From positions 6,200,001 through 6,264,000 of the forward strand of contig NZ_CP072600.1 in assembly GCF_019891175.1 (NCBI RefSeq): a stretch of 64,000 nt of DNA, in the 5' to 3' direction. Positions 1 through 9,075 of the stretch are shown here, piece by piece; position 1 is the first letter of the stretch, and every line of letters starts with the position of its first letter. The notes below the pieces were generated by a model. It saw only the letters and a list, made by a program, of their open reading frames with translations, did not search any database and had not been told where the DNA came from. Made by a program: the position numbers and the translations under genes. Origin of the DNA: Leptothermofonsia sichuanensis E412 (lineage in GTDB: Bacteria > Cyanobacteriota > Cyanobacteriia > Leptolyngbyales > Leptolyngbyaceae).

Positions 1-167
1 CAGACGAGGTTTACTCGATCGATCACTCAATCCGTCGAGTCACGTTTCTATCGAAACCCCGCCTCCTTACCCGTGTGAATGGATTGTGCAGCCAATGAAT
101 TCCAGGCTATGCTCGAATTCAAAAGTTTCCTGTCTTTGCTTGACCCTGTGATTGGAGGAGGTGTCTG

Positions 168-1196
168 ATGAGTCCATCTACCACCCAACAACTCCCAATT
201 CCCTCCCACTTCGACTCTATGAAGGTTGGTGAGGTTTGGAGAGTCGCCTACCAACCATTGGCTGTTGCCGCTGAAACCTGGGCAAAACAACATGCTATTT
301 TGCCAGCATCAGAGGATCGGGTGCGCGTTTGTTTGCTGGCAATTGATGTCCAAAATACCTTTTGCATTCCCGACTTTGAATTGTTTGTTGCTGGTAGATC
401 GGGCATGGGGGCGGTTGAAGATAACACACGATTGTGTGAATTCATCTATCGCAATCTGGGACGAATTACTGCGATCTACCCCACCATGGATACCCATACG
501 GCCACTCAGATCTTTCATCCTATCTTCTGGGTCAATGCGGCGGGAGAACATCCCGCTCCTGCGGCTACCACAATTACCCTGGAAGATGTGGAGCAGGGTA
601 TTTGGCGAGTGAACCCGGCGATCGCCTACAGTCTCACAAACAATGACTACGAAGCTCTTCAACGCCATGCTTTGCATTACACCCGATGTTTGACCGAAGC
701 GGGCAAATATCCGTTAACTATATGGCCCTACCATTCCATGTTGGGGGGAATAGGTCATGCGCTTGTCTCAGCCGTTGAGGAGGCGATATTTTTCCACGGT
801 ATTGCCCGTTCCAGTCAACCCCACTTTGAAGTGAAGGGGAGCAACCCCCTGACCGAAAATTATTCGGTCCTGCGTCCGGAGGTCATGGAGGGAGCCAGGG
901 GGGAAGTCATTGCCCAGAAAAATACTAACCTGATTCAACAACTGCTGGAGTTTGACCAGGTGCTGATTGCGGGTCAGGCAAAAAGCCACTGTGTTGCCTG
1001 GACAATTGATGATTTGTTGACCGAAATTCAGGCGATCGACCCTGGTTTAGCCAGGAAGGTTTACCTGCTAGAGGACTGTACATCGCCTGTTGTGGTGCCC
1101 GGAGTGGTTGATTTTACAGAACAGGCGGATGCTGCATTTCAGCGGTTTGCTGATGCTGGAATGCAGGTTGTGAAATCCACAGAAATATTTGGCTAA
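168..1196 (+). CDS. Isochorismatase-family cysteine hydrolase (nicotinamidase-like fold)
   Basis: Predicted cytoplasmic amidohydrolase of the isochorismatase superfamily, 342 residues. Seen: the nucleophile-side Asp in [10 protein letters not shown] (Asp60), a D-x-H pair in MDTH (108-110) like the metal ligands of nicotinamidases, and the catalytic Cys in [11 protein letters not shown] near residue 270. It is much longer than a plain nicotinamidase (about 200 residues) because of an insert between the D-x-H and Cys motifs, so the substrate cannot be named. A strong Shine-Dalgarno (GGAGGAGGT) ends 5 bases before the ATG and fixes the start. It stands alone, with a DUF4126 gene downstream. A link to the NAD genes at 21-26 kb is tempting but unsupported, since they are 20 kb away and pncB serves the nicotinate step. 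Confidence 0.85.
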   Translation: MSPSTTQQLPIPSHFDSMKVGEVWRVAYQPLAVAAETWAKQHAILPASEDRVRVCLLAIDVQNTFCIPDFELFVAGRSGMGAVEDNTRLCEFIYRNLGRITAIYPTMDTHTATQIFHPIFWVNAAGEHPAPAATTITLEDVEQGIWRVNPAIAYSLTNNDYEALQRHALHYTRCLTEAGKYPLTIWPYHSMLGGIGHALVSAVEEAIFFHGIARSSQPHFEVKGSNPLTENYSVLRPEVMEGARGEVIAQKNTNLIQQLLEFDQVLIAGQAKSHCVAWTIDDLLTEIQAIDPGLARKVYLLEDCTSPVVVPGVVDFTEQADAAFQRFADAGMQVVKSTEIFG

Positions 1197-1303
1197 GATC
1201 TGGCTAAGATTTGACTGAAATGGTTGGCGATCGCCCGGGGACGCCTGGCTTCCAGACCTGAATTAATTTAGTCATTGGGTCATGGGGATCTGTAAATTGT
1301 GTA

Positions 1304-1349
1304 CCTGCAACCCGGGTTTCGACTTCGCTCAACGCCTGGTGGTTGCAGG
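1304..1349. repeat. Intergenic hairpin (9-bp perfect arms)
   Basis: CCTGCAACC (1304-1312) pairs with GGTTGCAGG (1341-1349). It lies between the isochorismatase-fold gene and the DUF4126 gene. There is no T-run, so it is a hairpin repeat or mRNA end structure rather than a classical terminator. Confidence 0.6.
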
Positions 1350-1437
1350 CAGAGCAAAACTAGCGGATCGGCTACCCTGACTAACCTAATTCACTTATCC
1401 TTGCAGCAATGAGTGCGAATCTTGATCGGTCACTCCT

Positions 1438-2034
1438 ATGATTGAAACTTTAGCTGCGCTCTCCGCCTCGGCAGCAGCGGGGATGAGGATTGCTCTGCCT
1501 CTACTTGTCATTGCGCTACTGTACGGAAACATCCTCTGGTCACAGATACCGATTCTTTCTCGACTTGATCCCCCAATTGTTTTAGGAGTATTGGTGAGCT
1601 GGTCTCTGGCAGAGGTCGTGCTTTCCAAGGACCCTCTGGGACGACGAGTACTTTTGATTGTTCAACTGGTGTTTAGCCCTCTGGTTGGGGCAATTTTAGG
1701 AATGGCCGTTGCCCAGGTGACCGGCAAACCATCCTGGCTTGTGTGGCTCCTGGGAGGTGTAGGTGGTTTGCTCGCCCTGGTGTTACAGCTAGTACAGACT
1801 GGCTGGTCTTACCGATTACGGAATATCCCATTATGGGTGATCTTTGCCCAGGACACCCTCTGTGTGTTGTTGGTTTTGTTCGCACTGGATGCTCCCCGTC
1901 AGGGAGGAATCATTGCCTTACTCCTCCTGTGGCTGGCAATTCGCAGTTCAAAGGAGTGGCACCGCTGGTACCAGGCACAGGCACTGCCCGGACAGCGTGG
2001 CAATCCCAGAAGGTATAAAAAAGAACCTGACTAG
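1438..2034 (+). CDS. DUF4126 family membrane protein
   Basis: Hydrophobic protein of 198 residues with five or six probable membrane segments and a basic C-terminal tail (residues 170-198). The N-terminus (residues 1-25, LAALSASAAAGMRIALPLL) has the small-residue/Gly-Met-Arg pattern I associate with DUF4126 proteins of cyanobacteria. Function unknown; inner-membrane location inferred from hydropathy. The UAG stop (2032-2034) is part of a CTAG that is also the left boundary of a 97-bp inverted-repeat element (2034-2130). No operon partner: the next gene is convergent. Confidence 0.75.
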   Translation: MIETLAALSASAAAGMRIALPLLVIALLYGNILWSQIPILSRLDPPIVLGVLVSWSLAEVVLSKDPLGRRVLLIVQLVFSPLVGAILGMAVAQVTGKPSWLVWLLGGVGGLLALVLQLVQTGWSYRLRNIPLWVIFAQDTLCVLLVLFALDAPRQGGIIALLLLWLAIRSSKEWHRWYQAQALPGQRGNPRRYKKEPD

Positions 2035-2130
2035 AGCATTGGTTCAGCACTCCAGGAAATTGGATTTCTTGTGAGAAAGAATGCAACCTGGGTATTCGGT
2101 AGAAGAAATCCGATTTATATAGTCGCGTTC
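2034..2130 (+). repeat. MITE-like element, family B copy 1 (TA-flanked, 97 bp)
   Basis: Between two TA dinucleotides (2032-2033 and 2131-2132). Begins GAGCATTGGTTCAG and ends in the reverse complement of GAACGCGACT. It shares its interior (GAAATCCGATTT, AACCTGGGTAT, GGTAGAAG) with copies at 17540-17638 and 53846-53944. Its left TA lies in the UAG stop of the DUF4126 gene. Its right TA is shared with the next element, so two elements are stacked end to end. Confidence 0.8.
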
Positions 2131-2132
2131 TA

Positions 2133-2206
2133 GTGGTCTGTCAACTTTTGTCCGATGATTCGACGGGTAAGGAGTTGGATAACGAAACTTCGGGGATCCT
2201 GGCTAC
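2133..2206. repeat. MITE-like element, family M copy (TA-flanked, 74 bp)
   Basis: Starts GTGGTCTGTCAAC after TA 2131-2132 and ends GGATCCTGGCTAC before TA 2207-2208. The left end matches the family M terminus (consensus GTRGTCTGTCAGG) seen at 12.4, 19.2 and 23.1 kb. The right end is a weaker match. The right TA is within the UAG stop codon of flv1. Confidence 0.6.
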
Positions 2207-4017
2207 TAATATTGATTTCCTGATTTCCGATGATTCACGGCAGTGACGCCAGTATTGTCCATCACTTTGCCATTGTTGACGATGGCATAGATTAGCCAGT
2301 GGTCACCGCACTCCATCCGGTTTTGCACAGTGCATTCCAGATAGGCCAGGGCATCGACCAGGATCGGGCAACCATTGGCGGCGGGTTGGATAGCAATTCC
2401 GGCAAAGCGGTCCTCTCCCGGCACTTGCGGCTTGAGTAGAGAGCGAGGGATGGACTTTCCTTCTTTGAGGATGTTGAGCACAAACGGCTCGTTGGGGGAA
2501 GCCAGCATGGCACCCACCCCATCTTTTCTAACTGAGATGGTTAATCCTGGAGGATTAAAACTTGCCTGGGACACCCAGGAAGTGAGAACACCCAGCAGAG
2601 TATTTCCCTGTTTTGCCGTTACCAGACAGACGGAACCTGTAACCCTGCCAACCGCCTGGGCGGTGCGATCGGTTTGGGCTTCGACTGCCATCTGGCGGGG
2701 AGTCCGCACTTTCTTGGTCTTTTTAACGGCCTGCACAAATTCATTCCCGGCAGCTATACACTGCTGTAGGGTTTCCTCCGTGGGTTTGAACTTGACTCGA
2801 ATGGTATCAAACCCAAAGCGATAGCCCGCGTCCTGAAGTTTATTTTCGAGCTGGTCTACAGCCTCTCCACTCCAGCCATAGGAACCGAACACGCCAGCAA
2901 TTTTGGTTTTTTCGGCAGTGGACAGAACAATCCCTAATGCTGTTTGAATCTGGATCGGAGCGTGACCGCCCAGCGTTGGTGAGCCAATTACAAAGCCATC
3001 CGATCGCTCAATTGCCTGGGTAATGTCCTCTGGATCGGCAAATTCACAGTTGATGGATTCAACCCCAGCCCCAGCCTCGGTGATTCCTTTCGCGATCGCC
3101 TGTGCCAGGGTTGCGGTATTGCCATAGGCGGAAGTGTAAAGCAGAGTAACACTCACATCCTGGCTTTGTTGTTGTTCACACCACTGGCGGTATTCCAGCC
3201 TTAACCGACTCAGGCTGTGACGCACCAGGGGACCGTGGGCAGGGGCATAGATCCTGGCAGGCAGGGGAACCAGTCGTTCTAGAATGGCTTCAACCTGGGT
3301 TGCCTGTGCGGCATGGATACAGTCAAAGTAGTACTTCCGGTCTTCCTCATACTGCTTCCAGTGTTCGTCCATCACCGACTCATCACAGACATGTGCCCCA
3401 AATAGCTTGTCTGTAAATAGAATGCGGGTAGCCGGATCATAGATACAGAGGGCATCTGGATGGCGGGGAGTGGGGACAAACCGGAATTGAAGTTCGTGCC
3501 CATCCCCCAGATCAATGACTTCTTCATCCCGCACGATATGCACCTGGAGTGTGCGGTTTGCCGCATATTCAATCCCCAGATCCAGGGCTTGATCATCAAT
3601 CATGGTGGGAACTGCCTGCTCTGTCAGGGTCGATCGCAGTGTAATTGCGCCCGGTTTGGAGCAAATCACGGTGGCATAGGGTGCAAGTTCCAGTAATCGT
3701 TTCAGGGTGGCAATCCGGTTCGGGTTGACGTGGCTCAGAATAACGTAGTTCAACCGTTGCAGATACTGGTGCTGCTGCAACTCATCCAGAAAAAGGTCCG
3801 TAAAGGACTCTCCTGGTGGGTCAATCAAGGCAGATTCCCGCGCCTGAATCAGGTAAGCGTTTGCGGTTGTACCTTTTTGGCGGGCATATTCCACCTCAAA
3901 CTTGAGCCGATCCCAGGTACGCGATCGCAGAACCAGCGTATTCGTTCCAATTTCAGCCGTTTGAACATCCCGGCGTTTGGCAGGAAGGGAGGAAGAGGGA
4001 GAGTGGAGGAGAGTCAT
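2206..4017 (-). CDS. flv1: Flavodiiron protein, Flv1 type (diflavin flavoprotein)
   Basis: Flavodiiron protein that, with an Flv3 partner, reduces O2 to water with electrons from photosystem I (family knowledge). Three domains: beta-lactamase-like (about 35-250), flavodoxin (about 257-400, start VTLLYTSAYGNT) and the cyanobacterial C-terminal flavin reductase domain (about 450-603). The canonical HxExDH iron-binding motif is replaced by HVNPNR (residues 96-101), and the next His position is Arg185 (TPRHPD). Such loss of acidic ligands is the mark of Flv1/Flv4 proteins. The surrounding sequence (WDRLKFEVEYA, LIDPPGESF) is closest in my memory to Flv1. No flv3 lies in this window, so any heteromer partner is elsewhere. 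The stop codon coincides with a repeat boundary. Confidence 0.85.
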   Translation of the reverse strand: MTLLHSPSSSLPAKRRDVQTAEIGTNTLVLRSRTWDRLKFEVEYARQKGTTANAYLIQARESALIDPPGESFTDLFLDELQQHQYLQRLNYVILSHVNPNRIATLKRLLELAPYATVICSKPGAITLRSTLTEQAVPTMIDDQALDLGIEYAANRTLQVHIVRDEEVIDLGDGHELQFRFVPTPRHPDALCIYDPATRILFTDKLFGAHVCDESVMDEHWKQYEEDRKYYFDCIHAAQATQVEAILERLVPLPARIYAPAHGPLVRHSLSRLRLEYRQWCEQQQSQDVSVTLLYTSAYGNTATLAQAIAKGITEAGAGVESINCEFADPEDITQAIERSDGFVIGSPTLGGHAPIQIQTALGIVLSTAEKTKIAGVFGSYGWSGEAVDQLENKLQDAGYRFGFDTIRVKFKPTEETLQQCIAAGNEFVQAVKKTKKVRTPRQMAVEAQTDRTAQAVGRVTGSVCLVTAKQGNTLLGVLTSWVSQASFNPPGLTISVRKDGVGAMLASPNEPFVLNILKEGKSIPRSLLKPQVPGEDRFAGIAIQPAANGCPILVDALAYLECTVQNRMECGDHWLIYAIVNNGKVMDNTGVTAVNHRKSGNQY

Positions 4018-4107
4018 GGTGGAGTGGTAGAAGGAGTGGGAGGAAAAAGAGCAAGGGGGAGGAGAAAGGGTGGAGGGGAAGAAAAGGTGGTGGGAAGCAA
4101 GAATGCA

Positions 4108-4773
4108 CTAGTCCACCCAACCTAAATCCTGATCCGACAATTGCCCGGGGGATTTCCCAACTGGAAATATTGGATGAGCCAATGATTCGGTCTGGCGTTT
4201 GATGATCATTTCCTTCTGGGTCAGGGCAGTACTGGCTTCTGCGCTGGAGGACGTTGCTGCCTTTGCAGGGTTTGGTTGGCTTGGTGCTGGCTGAGGGGTG
4301 GGTGCTGGCTGAAGGGTGGGTGCTGGCTGGGGTTTAGATGCCTCCAGTGCTTGCCTTAAGCGGGTATTTTCTTCCGCCAGTTGAAGCGCTGTTTTCTTTG
4401 CCGCTTCCAGTTCAGTTTTGAGTGCCTCTACTTTCGCCAGATCAGACTTTAAGGATTTTACGAGTGACTCCTGGTTGCCCAGGGTGTTCTGTAATTCGGC
4501 GATTTCTTGTTTGAGAGAAGTTTCCCGTTGCTGCGATCGCTCCAGTGCGTCTTTCACCTGACTCATCTCAACTTCCGTCTCTGGAACTGGCGTGGTTTCA
4601 GTGGGTTCTACGGATTTAGACTTTGCCACACTTCCCCCAGGCTGTTTGCGAGAACGGGATGACGTGGTGCTTTTCCGTCTTCCATTTGCCTCCTGCGAAG
4701 ATGCCCCATCTTCACTCTCAGATGGCTTCTGGGCCTCCTCCCGCAGTAAATCTGATAATCGTTTCCTCGCCAT
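4108..4773 (-). CDS. Coiled-coil hypothetical protein next to ParA
   Basis: Unrecognised protein of 221 residues. Residues 1-60 are basic and Ser/Thr rich after a conserved-looking MARKRLSDLLREE start. A coiled coil with Leu heptads follows (about 75-150), then a Pro/Gln/Ala repeat (QPAPT units, about 155-170) and a short C-terminal segment. An in-frame start further upstream exists, but the ATG at 4773 is preceded by GGAGGATTTC, an excellent ribosome site. It lies 165 bp downstream of parA on the same strand. I infer a ParA-associated adaptor or DNA/cell-pole binding protein; the sequence does not prove it. Confidence 0.7.
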   Translation of the reverse strand: MARKRLSDLLREEAQKPSESEDGASSQEANGRRKSTTSSRSRKQPGGSVAKSKSVEPTETTPVPETEVEMSQVKDALERSQQRETSLKQEIAELQNTLGNQESLVKSLKSDLAKVEALKTELEAAKKTALQLAEENTRLRQALEASKPQPAPTLQPAPTPQPAPSQPNPAKAATSSSAEASTALTQKEMIIKRQTESLAHPIFPVGKSPGQLSDQDLGWVD

Positions 4774-4938
4774 GAAATCCTCCCGTCCTGTTTCTTGATC
4801 AGCGATGCGCTCCTTTACTCCTTCTCCCACTCTACCCTCTACCCAGTCCTTCAGTATTGCCGATTCTGAGGATAAATGTTGAGTTGGATGAATTCAAACT
4901 CCGTCCCAATTCATCCGGCTACTCAGCAACAGGATCTT

Positions 4939-5586
4939 TCATTCCTTCCAGTCCCGCTGAATCTCCTCTGCGACTCGTCGGTAATCAGCCTCTGCTTCCC
5001 GTGCATTTTTACCCCGCCACTGGGAAATGGCAACCCCTTCCAGTGCTGCACGCTCATGAGCCTTGTATGCTCGGATAAAGGCATTGCAGGCTGGAATCCC
5101 TAATTCCAGCAGGGTGTTCTGGGCTTCCAGGGCTTCATTTAAACTACGCGGATCCACCCGTGTCAGCAGAACCCGGTGGGCAACGTTGCAGGGCATTACC
5201 GCTGCCCGCACGGTCTCAATCAGGGCTGCCAGATCCATGGGAGCTGGTGGCGTGGGCAATACCACATAATCTGCGGCAGGAACCACGGCTGCCAGAGCAC
5301 TGGAGTCTAAAGCAGGGGGAGTATCCACCACCACCACTCCGTAGTCTCCCAGATGGCGAAGTTTGCTCAACAGCATCGGGTCTGTTTCCTGTACCAGGTC
5401 AAAGTCCATGCCCCGATCGCCCCGTTCAACCCACCAGGTTGCTGACCCTTGGGGATCTGCATCTACCAGCAAAACACGGTTCTTCTCAGATAGCGTCGCA
5501 GCCAGGTTAACCGCCGTGGTCGTCTTGCCAACCCCACCCTTGCCGTTTAAAACGACCAGGATTTTGCCTGGTTTGGACGACTTCAT
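4939..5586 (-). CDS. ParA-family ATPase
   Basis: MinD/ParA-type P-loop ATPase of 215 residues. Seen: deviant Walker [12 protein letters not shown] (residues 15-25), the switch [14 protein letters not shown] and Walker B-like VVVVDTPPA. The size is that of small orphan ParA proteins that position plasmids, carboxysomes or other cargos. No parB or parS-like array is near, and the coiled-coil gene downstream is the likely partner. Known family behaviour is an ATP-dependent gradient on the nucleoid or membrane; which cargo is moved here cannot be read from the sequence. Confidence 0.9.
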   Translation of the reverse strand: MKSSKPGKILVVLNGKGGVGKTTTAVNLAATLSEKNRVLLVDADPQGSATWWVERGDRGMDFDLVQETDPMLLSKLRHLGDYGVVVVDTPPALDSSALAAVVPAADYVVLPTPPAPMDLAALIETVRAAVMPCNVAHRVLLTRVDPRSLNEALEAQNTLLELGIPACNAFIRAYKAHERAALEGVAISQWRGKNAREAEADYRRVAEEIQRDWKE

Positions 5587-5691
5587 AGGTAACTCCTTAC
5601 AATTCCACGGCTTGACTATACCGCGTTATTCAAGATTCGCCTGAACAGTCCAATGAATCTCAACAGAAGGATTGACGAAATGGCTTTGTGA

Positions 5692-6363
5692 TCAGGTCAA
5701 TAGCAGGGCAAACAACCCACACAGCGCGATTCCATCAAATACCCCGGCACCGCCAATACTCAACACCCCCGGAGTCATTCGTTCGATTTCCCTGAGATGG
5801 AGCAGATCTGCTCCAATCAACGTGCCCAGAACGCCCCCAGCAAAGGCAATGGGTGCTGCACCATGTCCATTGGTCAGTAGCAGGGAAGTCATTGCCGCTG
5901 TAAGGGGGGCAACCAGGGCATTCATCTGGATGCCAATCCCAGGAACAATTTGAGCTGAATAATAGCTGACTAAAGTGACGATCGCAGTCACGGCTAAGAG
6001 GGTGAGGGGATTGGATCGCGTAAATTGGTATAGAGCCAGCAGCGTAGGAATCAACCCACCACCAACGTTTAAGGCAACAATGGTTCTCTGCTCCATTTTC
6101 TGGAGAGGAATCCCCCAAAAGCGTTCGATCCAGAGATCGGTGAAGTCCGGCAGGATAGAAACCTGCGAAACCCTCTCATATAAAGGGATATTGATGGTGC
6201 TGCCCAAAATCACAGCAACAAATAACATCAGAGAAACAACAGGAGAAAACCCCAGCTTGGCAACCGCCACTTCCACCACATCGAGGGCGATCGCCAGCCA
6301 GATGAACGGCAACAACAGCAACAAAAGCAAGAATAGCAACAGCGTGACAGGAAGATAGATCAT
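5692..6363 (-). CDS. DUF1614 integral membrane protein
   Basis: Protein of 223 residues, almost entirely hydrophobic, with about seven membrane segments. A Leu-run signal-anchor (residues 5-25) is followed by conserved-looking loops such as GSTINIPLYE and GGGLIPTLLALYQ. I assign DUF1614 from the overall pattern; the biochemical role is unknown. It lies upstream of parA on the same strand with a gap of about 105 bp, so co-transcription is possible but not shown. Confidence 0.75.
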   Translation of the reverse strand: MIYLPVTLLLFLLLLLLLPFIWLAIALDVVEVAVAKLGFSPVVSLMLFVAVILGSTINIPLYERVSQVSILPDFTDLWIERFWGIPLQKMEQRTIVALNVGGGLIPTLLALYQFTRSNPLTLLAVTAIVTLVSYYSAQIVPGIGIQMNALVAPLTAAMTSLLLTNGHGAAPIAFAGGVLGTLIGADLLHLREIERMTPGVLSIGGAGVFDGIALCGLFALLLT

Positions 6364-6470
6364 CTCAGGCGCGGAATGTAAGAAATTAAAACTCTGCCCT
6401 ATGATAAGCCTGCAATTGAACTTGCAAGGGTTTCCTTAAAATGATGGCACTGAAATAGGAGACTTATAAG

Positions 6471-6553
6471 ATCTCCAACTTCTTCAAGACGTTGGAGATC
6501 TGAAGGAGATCTGAGCGATCGTATCTGGCTTAATTCAGTGCTATTTAACCCAT
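6471..6553. repeat. Intergenic hairpin repeat, family G copy 1
   Basis: ATCTCCAACTTC and GTTGGAGAT form a hairpin. A shared tail follows (GGCTTAATTCAGTG) that recurs at 54616-54690 next to pdxH. Two copies in the window indicate a dispersed element. Together with the family A hairpin it fills the 454-bp gap 6364-6817, in which I see no gene. Confidence 0.65.
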
Positions 6554-6708
6554 GATCGAGATTGGTTTCTATGCTGATTATATGATTGAATAGTTGTATA
6601 TACAAATTAAATGTTTAACTTAAATGTCTAACTGGAAATGTAATCTGAATGCAAGATCTGTTGCAGGATAAAACGCTAAGAAATGAGGATTTTATAACTT
6701 GACACTTC

Positions 6709-6766
6709 ACCACAGAGGCATAGAGAACCCAGAGCAATTTTTCTGTGCCCTCTGTGTCTCTGTGGT
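6709..6766. repeat. Long palindromic repeat, family A copy 1
   Basis: Imperfect palindrome with arms ACCACAGAGGCATAGAG and CTCTGTGTCTCTGTGGT. Related copies lie at 19926-19983, 38901-38958 and 51040-51107, with partial ones near 19545 and 37685. Flanking sequence (AAATGAGGATTT, AAACGCTAAG) is partly shared too. Such hairpins are typical dispersed repeats of filamentous cyanobacteria. Confidence 0.75.
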
Positions 6767-6817
6767 AAAACGCTAAGGTTTTCGGGTTTAATCCATGATC
6801 TTGAGGAGAACAGGCGA

Positions 6818-7804
6818 ATGCCAATTTATGGAGGTCTGCTGAGTCGGGAAAAGCCCCACACCGCCGGAGAAGGAAGCCAGGAAAGAAGTCCTCTTCAGCG
6901 CACAGCAATCTACCCGGTATTAGATCGGCAGGGAGAAGGCGAACGCATCCATCCTCCAGGAGTGGGGGGCAAGTCTCTGTTTTATCGGCAAAATTTTAGC
7001 CAGGTTCCCCTTCTAAAGCTTGATCAACCAGTGCCAAAAGAACTGAAGAGAAATAAGGCATTTGCCTCATTTAATCAAACAAGTACTGCCCAACCGGACA
7101 TTGTTCAGCAAGTGATACGTGCAGCCAGCAAAGATAATATCCGGGAACAGAGGAATTATGGAGGGCTGTATGAGGTGGAGTGTGCCAGGGAAAGCCTTGT
7201 CATTCAGCGGATGGACGAAAGCGGAGGGCGTCCTATTACACCGCGACGCCCACGCCAGGCAAACAGGTCGGTGGAACGCGGCACCTATAATGAAGAGCGC
7301 TTAGGAGCGAATCAACCGCTGGGAGAGAGACGAAGTGCAAGGATAAATGCAACTGCGGCACCCGCCCGTTATCATCCATACGCCAGGCAGCGTGTCTGGC
7401 AGGGAGGACGCCCTGGATGGTATCCCCATACGTGGACTACGATGCTGGGAGCTGGTCAGCAGAACGCGGCTTCTGGAATAAGCGAATACCAGTGCCCCCA
7501 CTGCAATGGTTGGTACCCACGGAAGGAAGCTCTATCCCCTTTGACCATAAACGATATTGAATCTCATTACCAGGTGCATTTTGGTAACACCTATGACAAG
7601 CCAGCACTCAAATCAAAAAAAGACTGGATCGCATCACTACCAGTGATCAGCCTTGACCACCAGGAAAATTACAGAGAGTACATTGAACGCACAGCAGCCC
7701 CACAGCGGGATGGAACCATCACACCAAAAGCTGCGCAGGATGCATACAACGACACAAACAACCTGGAGGTGATGTGCACACGATGCAATTCATCGAAACA
7801 CTAA
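6818..7804 (+). CDS. Putative effector/toxin with C-terminal HNH nuclease domain
   Basis: Protein of 328 residues with no recognisable N-terminal enzyme domain. Residues 1-220 are polar, rich in Arg, Gly and Pro and look disordered, with the short motif LVIQRMDE near residue 130. The C-terminal 100 residues form an HNH-type nuclease: CPHC, then SLDH (the DH of the first histidine motif), then NNLEVMCTRCNSSKH at the extreme C-terminus, giving two zinc-binding Cys pairs around the catalytic core. The nuclease-at-the-end layout is that of polymorphic toxins or contractile-injection (eCIS) cargo, where VIQR-like motifs are also common (inference). No immunity gene is obvious; the next gene starts 195 bp later. 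Confidence 0.65.
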   Translation: MPIYGGLLSREKPHTAGEGSQERSPLQRTAIYPVLDRQGEGERIHPPGVGGKSLFYRQNFSQVPLLKLDQPVPKELKRNKAFASFNQTSTAQPDIVQQVIRAASKDNIREQRNYGGLYEVECARESLVIQRMDESGGRPITPRRPRQANRSVERGTYNEERLGANQPLGERRSARINATAAPARYHPYARQRVWQGGRPGWYPHTWTTMLGAGQQNAASGISEYQCPHCNGWYPRKEALSPLTINDIESHYQVHFGNTYDKPALKSKKDWIASLPVISLDHQENYREYIERTAAPQRDGTITPKAAQDAYNDTNNLEVMCTRCNSSKH

Positions 7805-7999
7805 ACTGAATCGATTCAAACTGATTCGATTCACAACCCCCTTAAATTGGTATTTTTCTCCAAAAAGGCGGGTCTTAACCTTGATTCATATTGTATATGA
7901 AGCGTAACGTTTTTGATGTAACACTACATATAGCGCCCCCTCCTTTGCGAGGCCTCCAGAACATGCAATAATAATCCGGCTGTCTGTCCAGGTATCGTA

Positions 8000-9070
8000 A
8001 TGGTTCAAGCTCAGGAAGTTTCCAATGTGATCCAGATGCGGCGTAGTCCCGCCAGCACTGATGAGATCGCTCAACTCAACTTTCAACTCCCCAATCCAGA
8101 GGATGAAAAGCTCCCGGAGATTGAGTTCCAGAATCAGGTGGAGCAGGCATGGCTGGTGTGCGATCGCGTCAACCTGCAAACCGATATCTGGCGGGGGCGC
8201 ATTTTACGGGCAGTCCGCGATCGCGAGAAATGGTATGGCGATGGGCGCGGCACAGGTTTTTTAAACTGGCTGAAAGATCGGGAGATCAGCAAGAGTCAGG
8301 CCTATTCGTTGATTGAACTGGCAAACAGTGCCGATACTCTGCTGGAAGGGGGTTATCTGGAGCCAGAGGATGTTAACCAGTTCAGTAAACGGGCATTTGT
8401 GGAGACAGCAAAATCCGATCCAGAGGTGCAGCAACTGGTAAGCGATGCCGCCAGAAAGGGCGATCGCATTACCCGCCGGGAAGTCCGCCAGCTTTCCGAT
8501 GAGTGGACAGCAATGACCACAGATTTACTGCCTGTGGCAATTAAAGAAAAGGCCGCGGATCACACCATTCCCACCCGTTACCTGGTTCCCCTGGTAAAGG
8601 AGATGAAAAAGTTGCCAGAGGTGCATCAGAATCCGATTCGAGAGGCGATCGCCGAAAGTCCCAATGTCGATACGTTGAAACAAGCAACCGCTGAAGCCCG
8701 CTATCTGGCAAAATATCTGGAAGCCGCTGGGAATGTCCAGGCTCTAGACAATCCATCACTAAATCTGGAACTGGCACTGGAGGAGGCTCTACGGATCGGC
8801 TGCTTGAGTTCCACTGCCGACCTGGTGAACCAGGCTGCCCAACTGGAACAAACTGCTGTCAAGCTCTATCTGACCTGGAAGCGGATCAATGCCCTCTCCG
8901 ATCGCCTCTATGTAGACAGCGGTGCCAGCACCCCCCACTTGCGCACATTACTCAGTTGTCTGGAAACCCTGACCAGTGAAGTGATTGAAACGCCCCTGAC
9001 AGGTGGTGGCGATCGCACCATCCGTCTGCAAGTCCTGTCTGATCTGGATGATCAAAAAATTGAAGCTTAA
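8000..9070 (+). CDS. Conserved cyanobacterial protein, possible DNA-binding
   Basis: Protein of 356 residues, mostly predicted alpha-helical. The segment EISKSQAYSLIELANSADTL (about 95-115) reads like a helix-turn-helix as in ParB/KorB-type or DUF3102-like proteins, preceded by the conserved-looking GDGRGTGFLNWLKDR. The C-terminal half is helical and acidic. I do not recognise a named family. Upstream, 7886-7900 contains a perfect inverted repeat TCATAT-N3-ATATGA that could be an operator. The neighbours are unrelated in function. A structural or DNA-associated role is inference only. Confidence 0.6.
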   Translation: MVQAQEVSNVIQMRRSPASTDEIAQLNFQLPNPEDEKLPEIEFQNQVEQAWLVCDRVNLQTDIWRGRILRAVRDREKWYGDGRGTGFLNWLKDREISKSQAYSLIELANSADTLLEGGYLEPEDVNQFSKRAFVETAKSDPEVQQLVSDAARKGDRITRREVRQLSDEWTAMTTDLLPVAIKEKAADHTIPTRYLVPLVKEMKKLPEVHQNPIREAIAESPNVDTLKQATAEARYLAKYLEAAGNVQALDNPSLNLELALEEALRIGCLSSTADLVNQAAQLEQTAVKLYLTWKRINALSDRLYVDSGASTPHLRTLLSCLETLTSEVIETPLTGGGDRTIRLQVLSDLDDQKIEA

Positions 9071-9075
9071 AGAAT

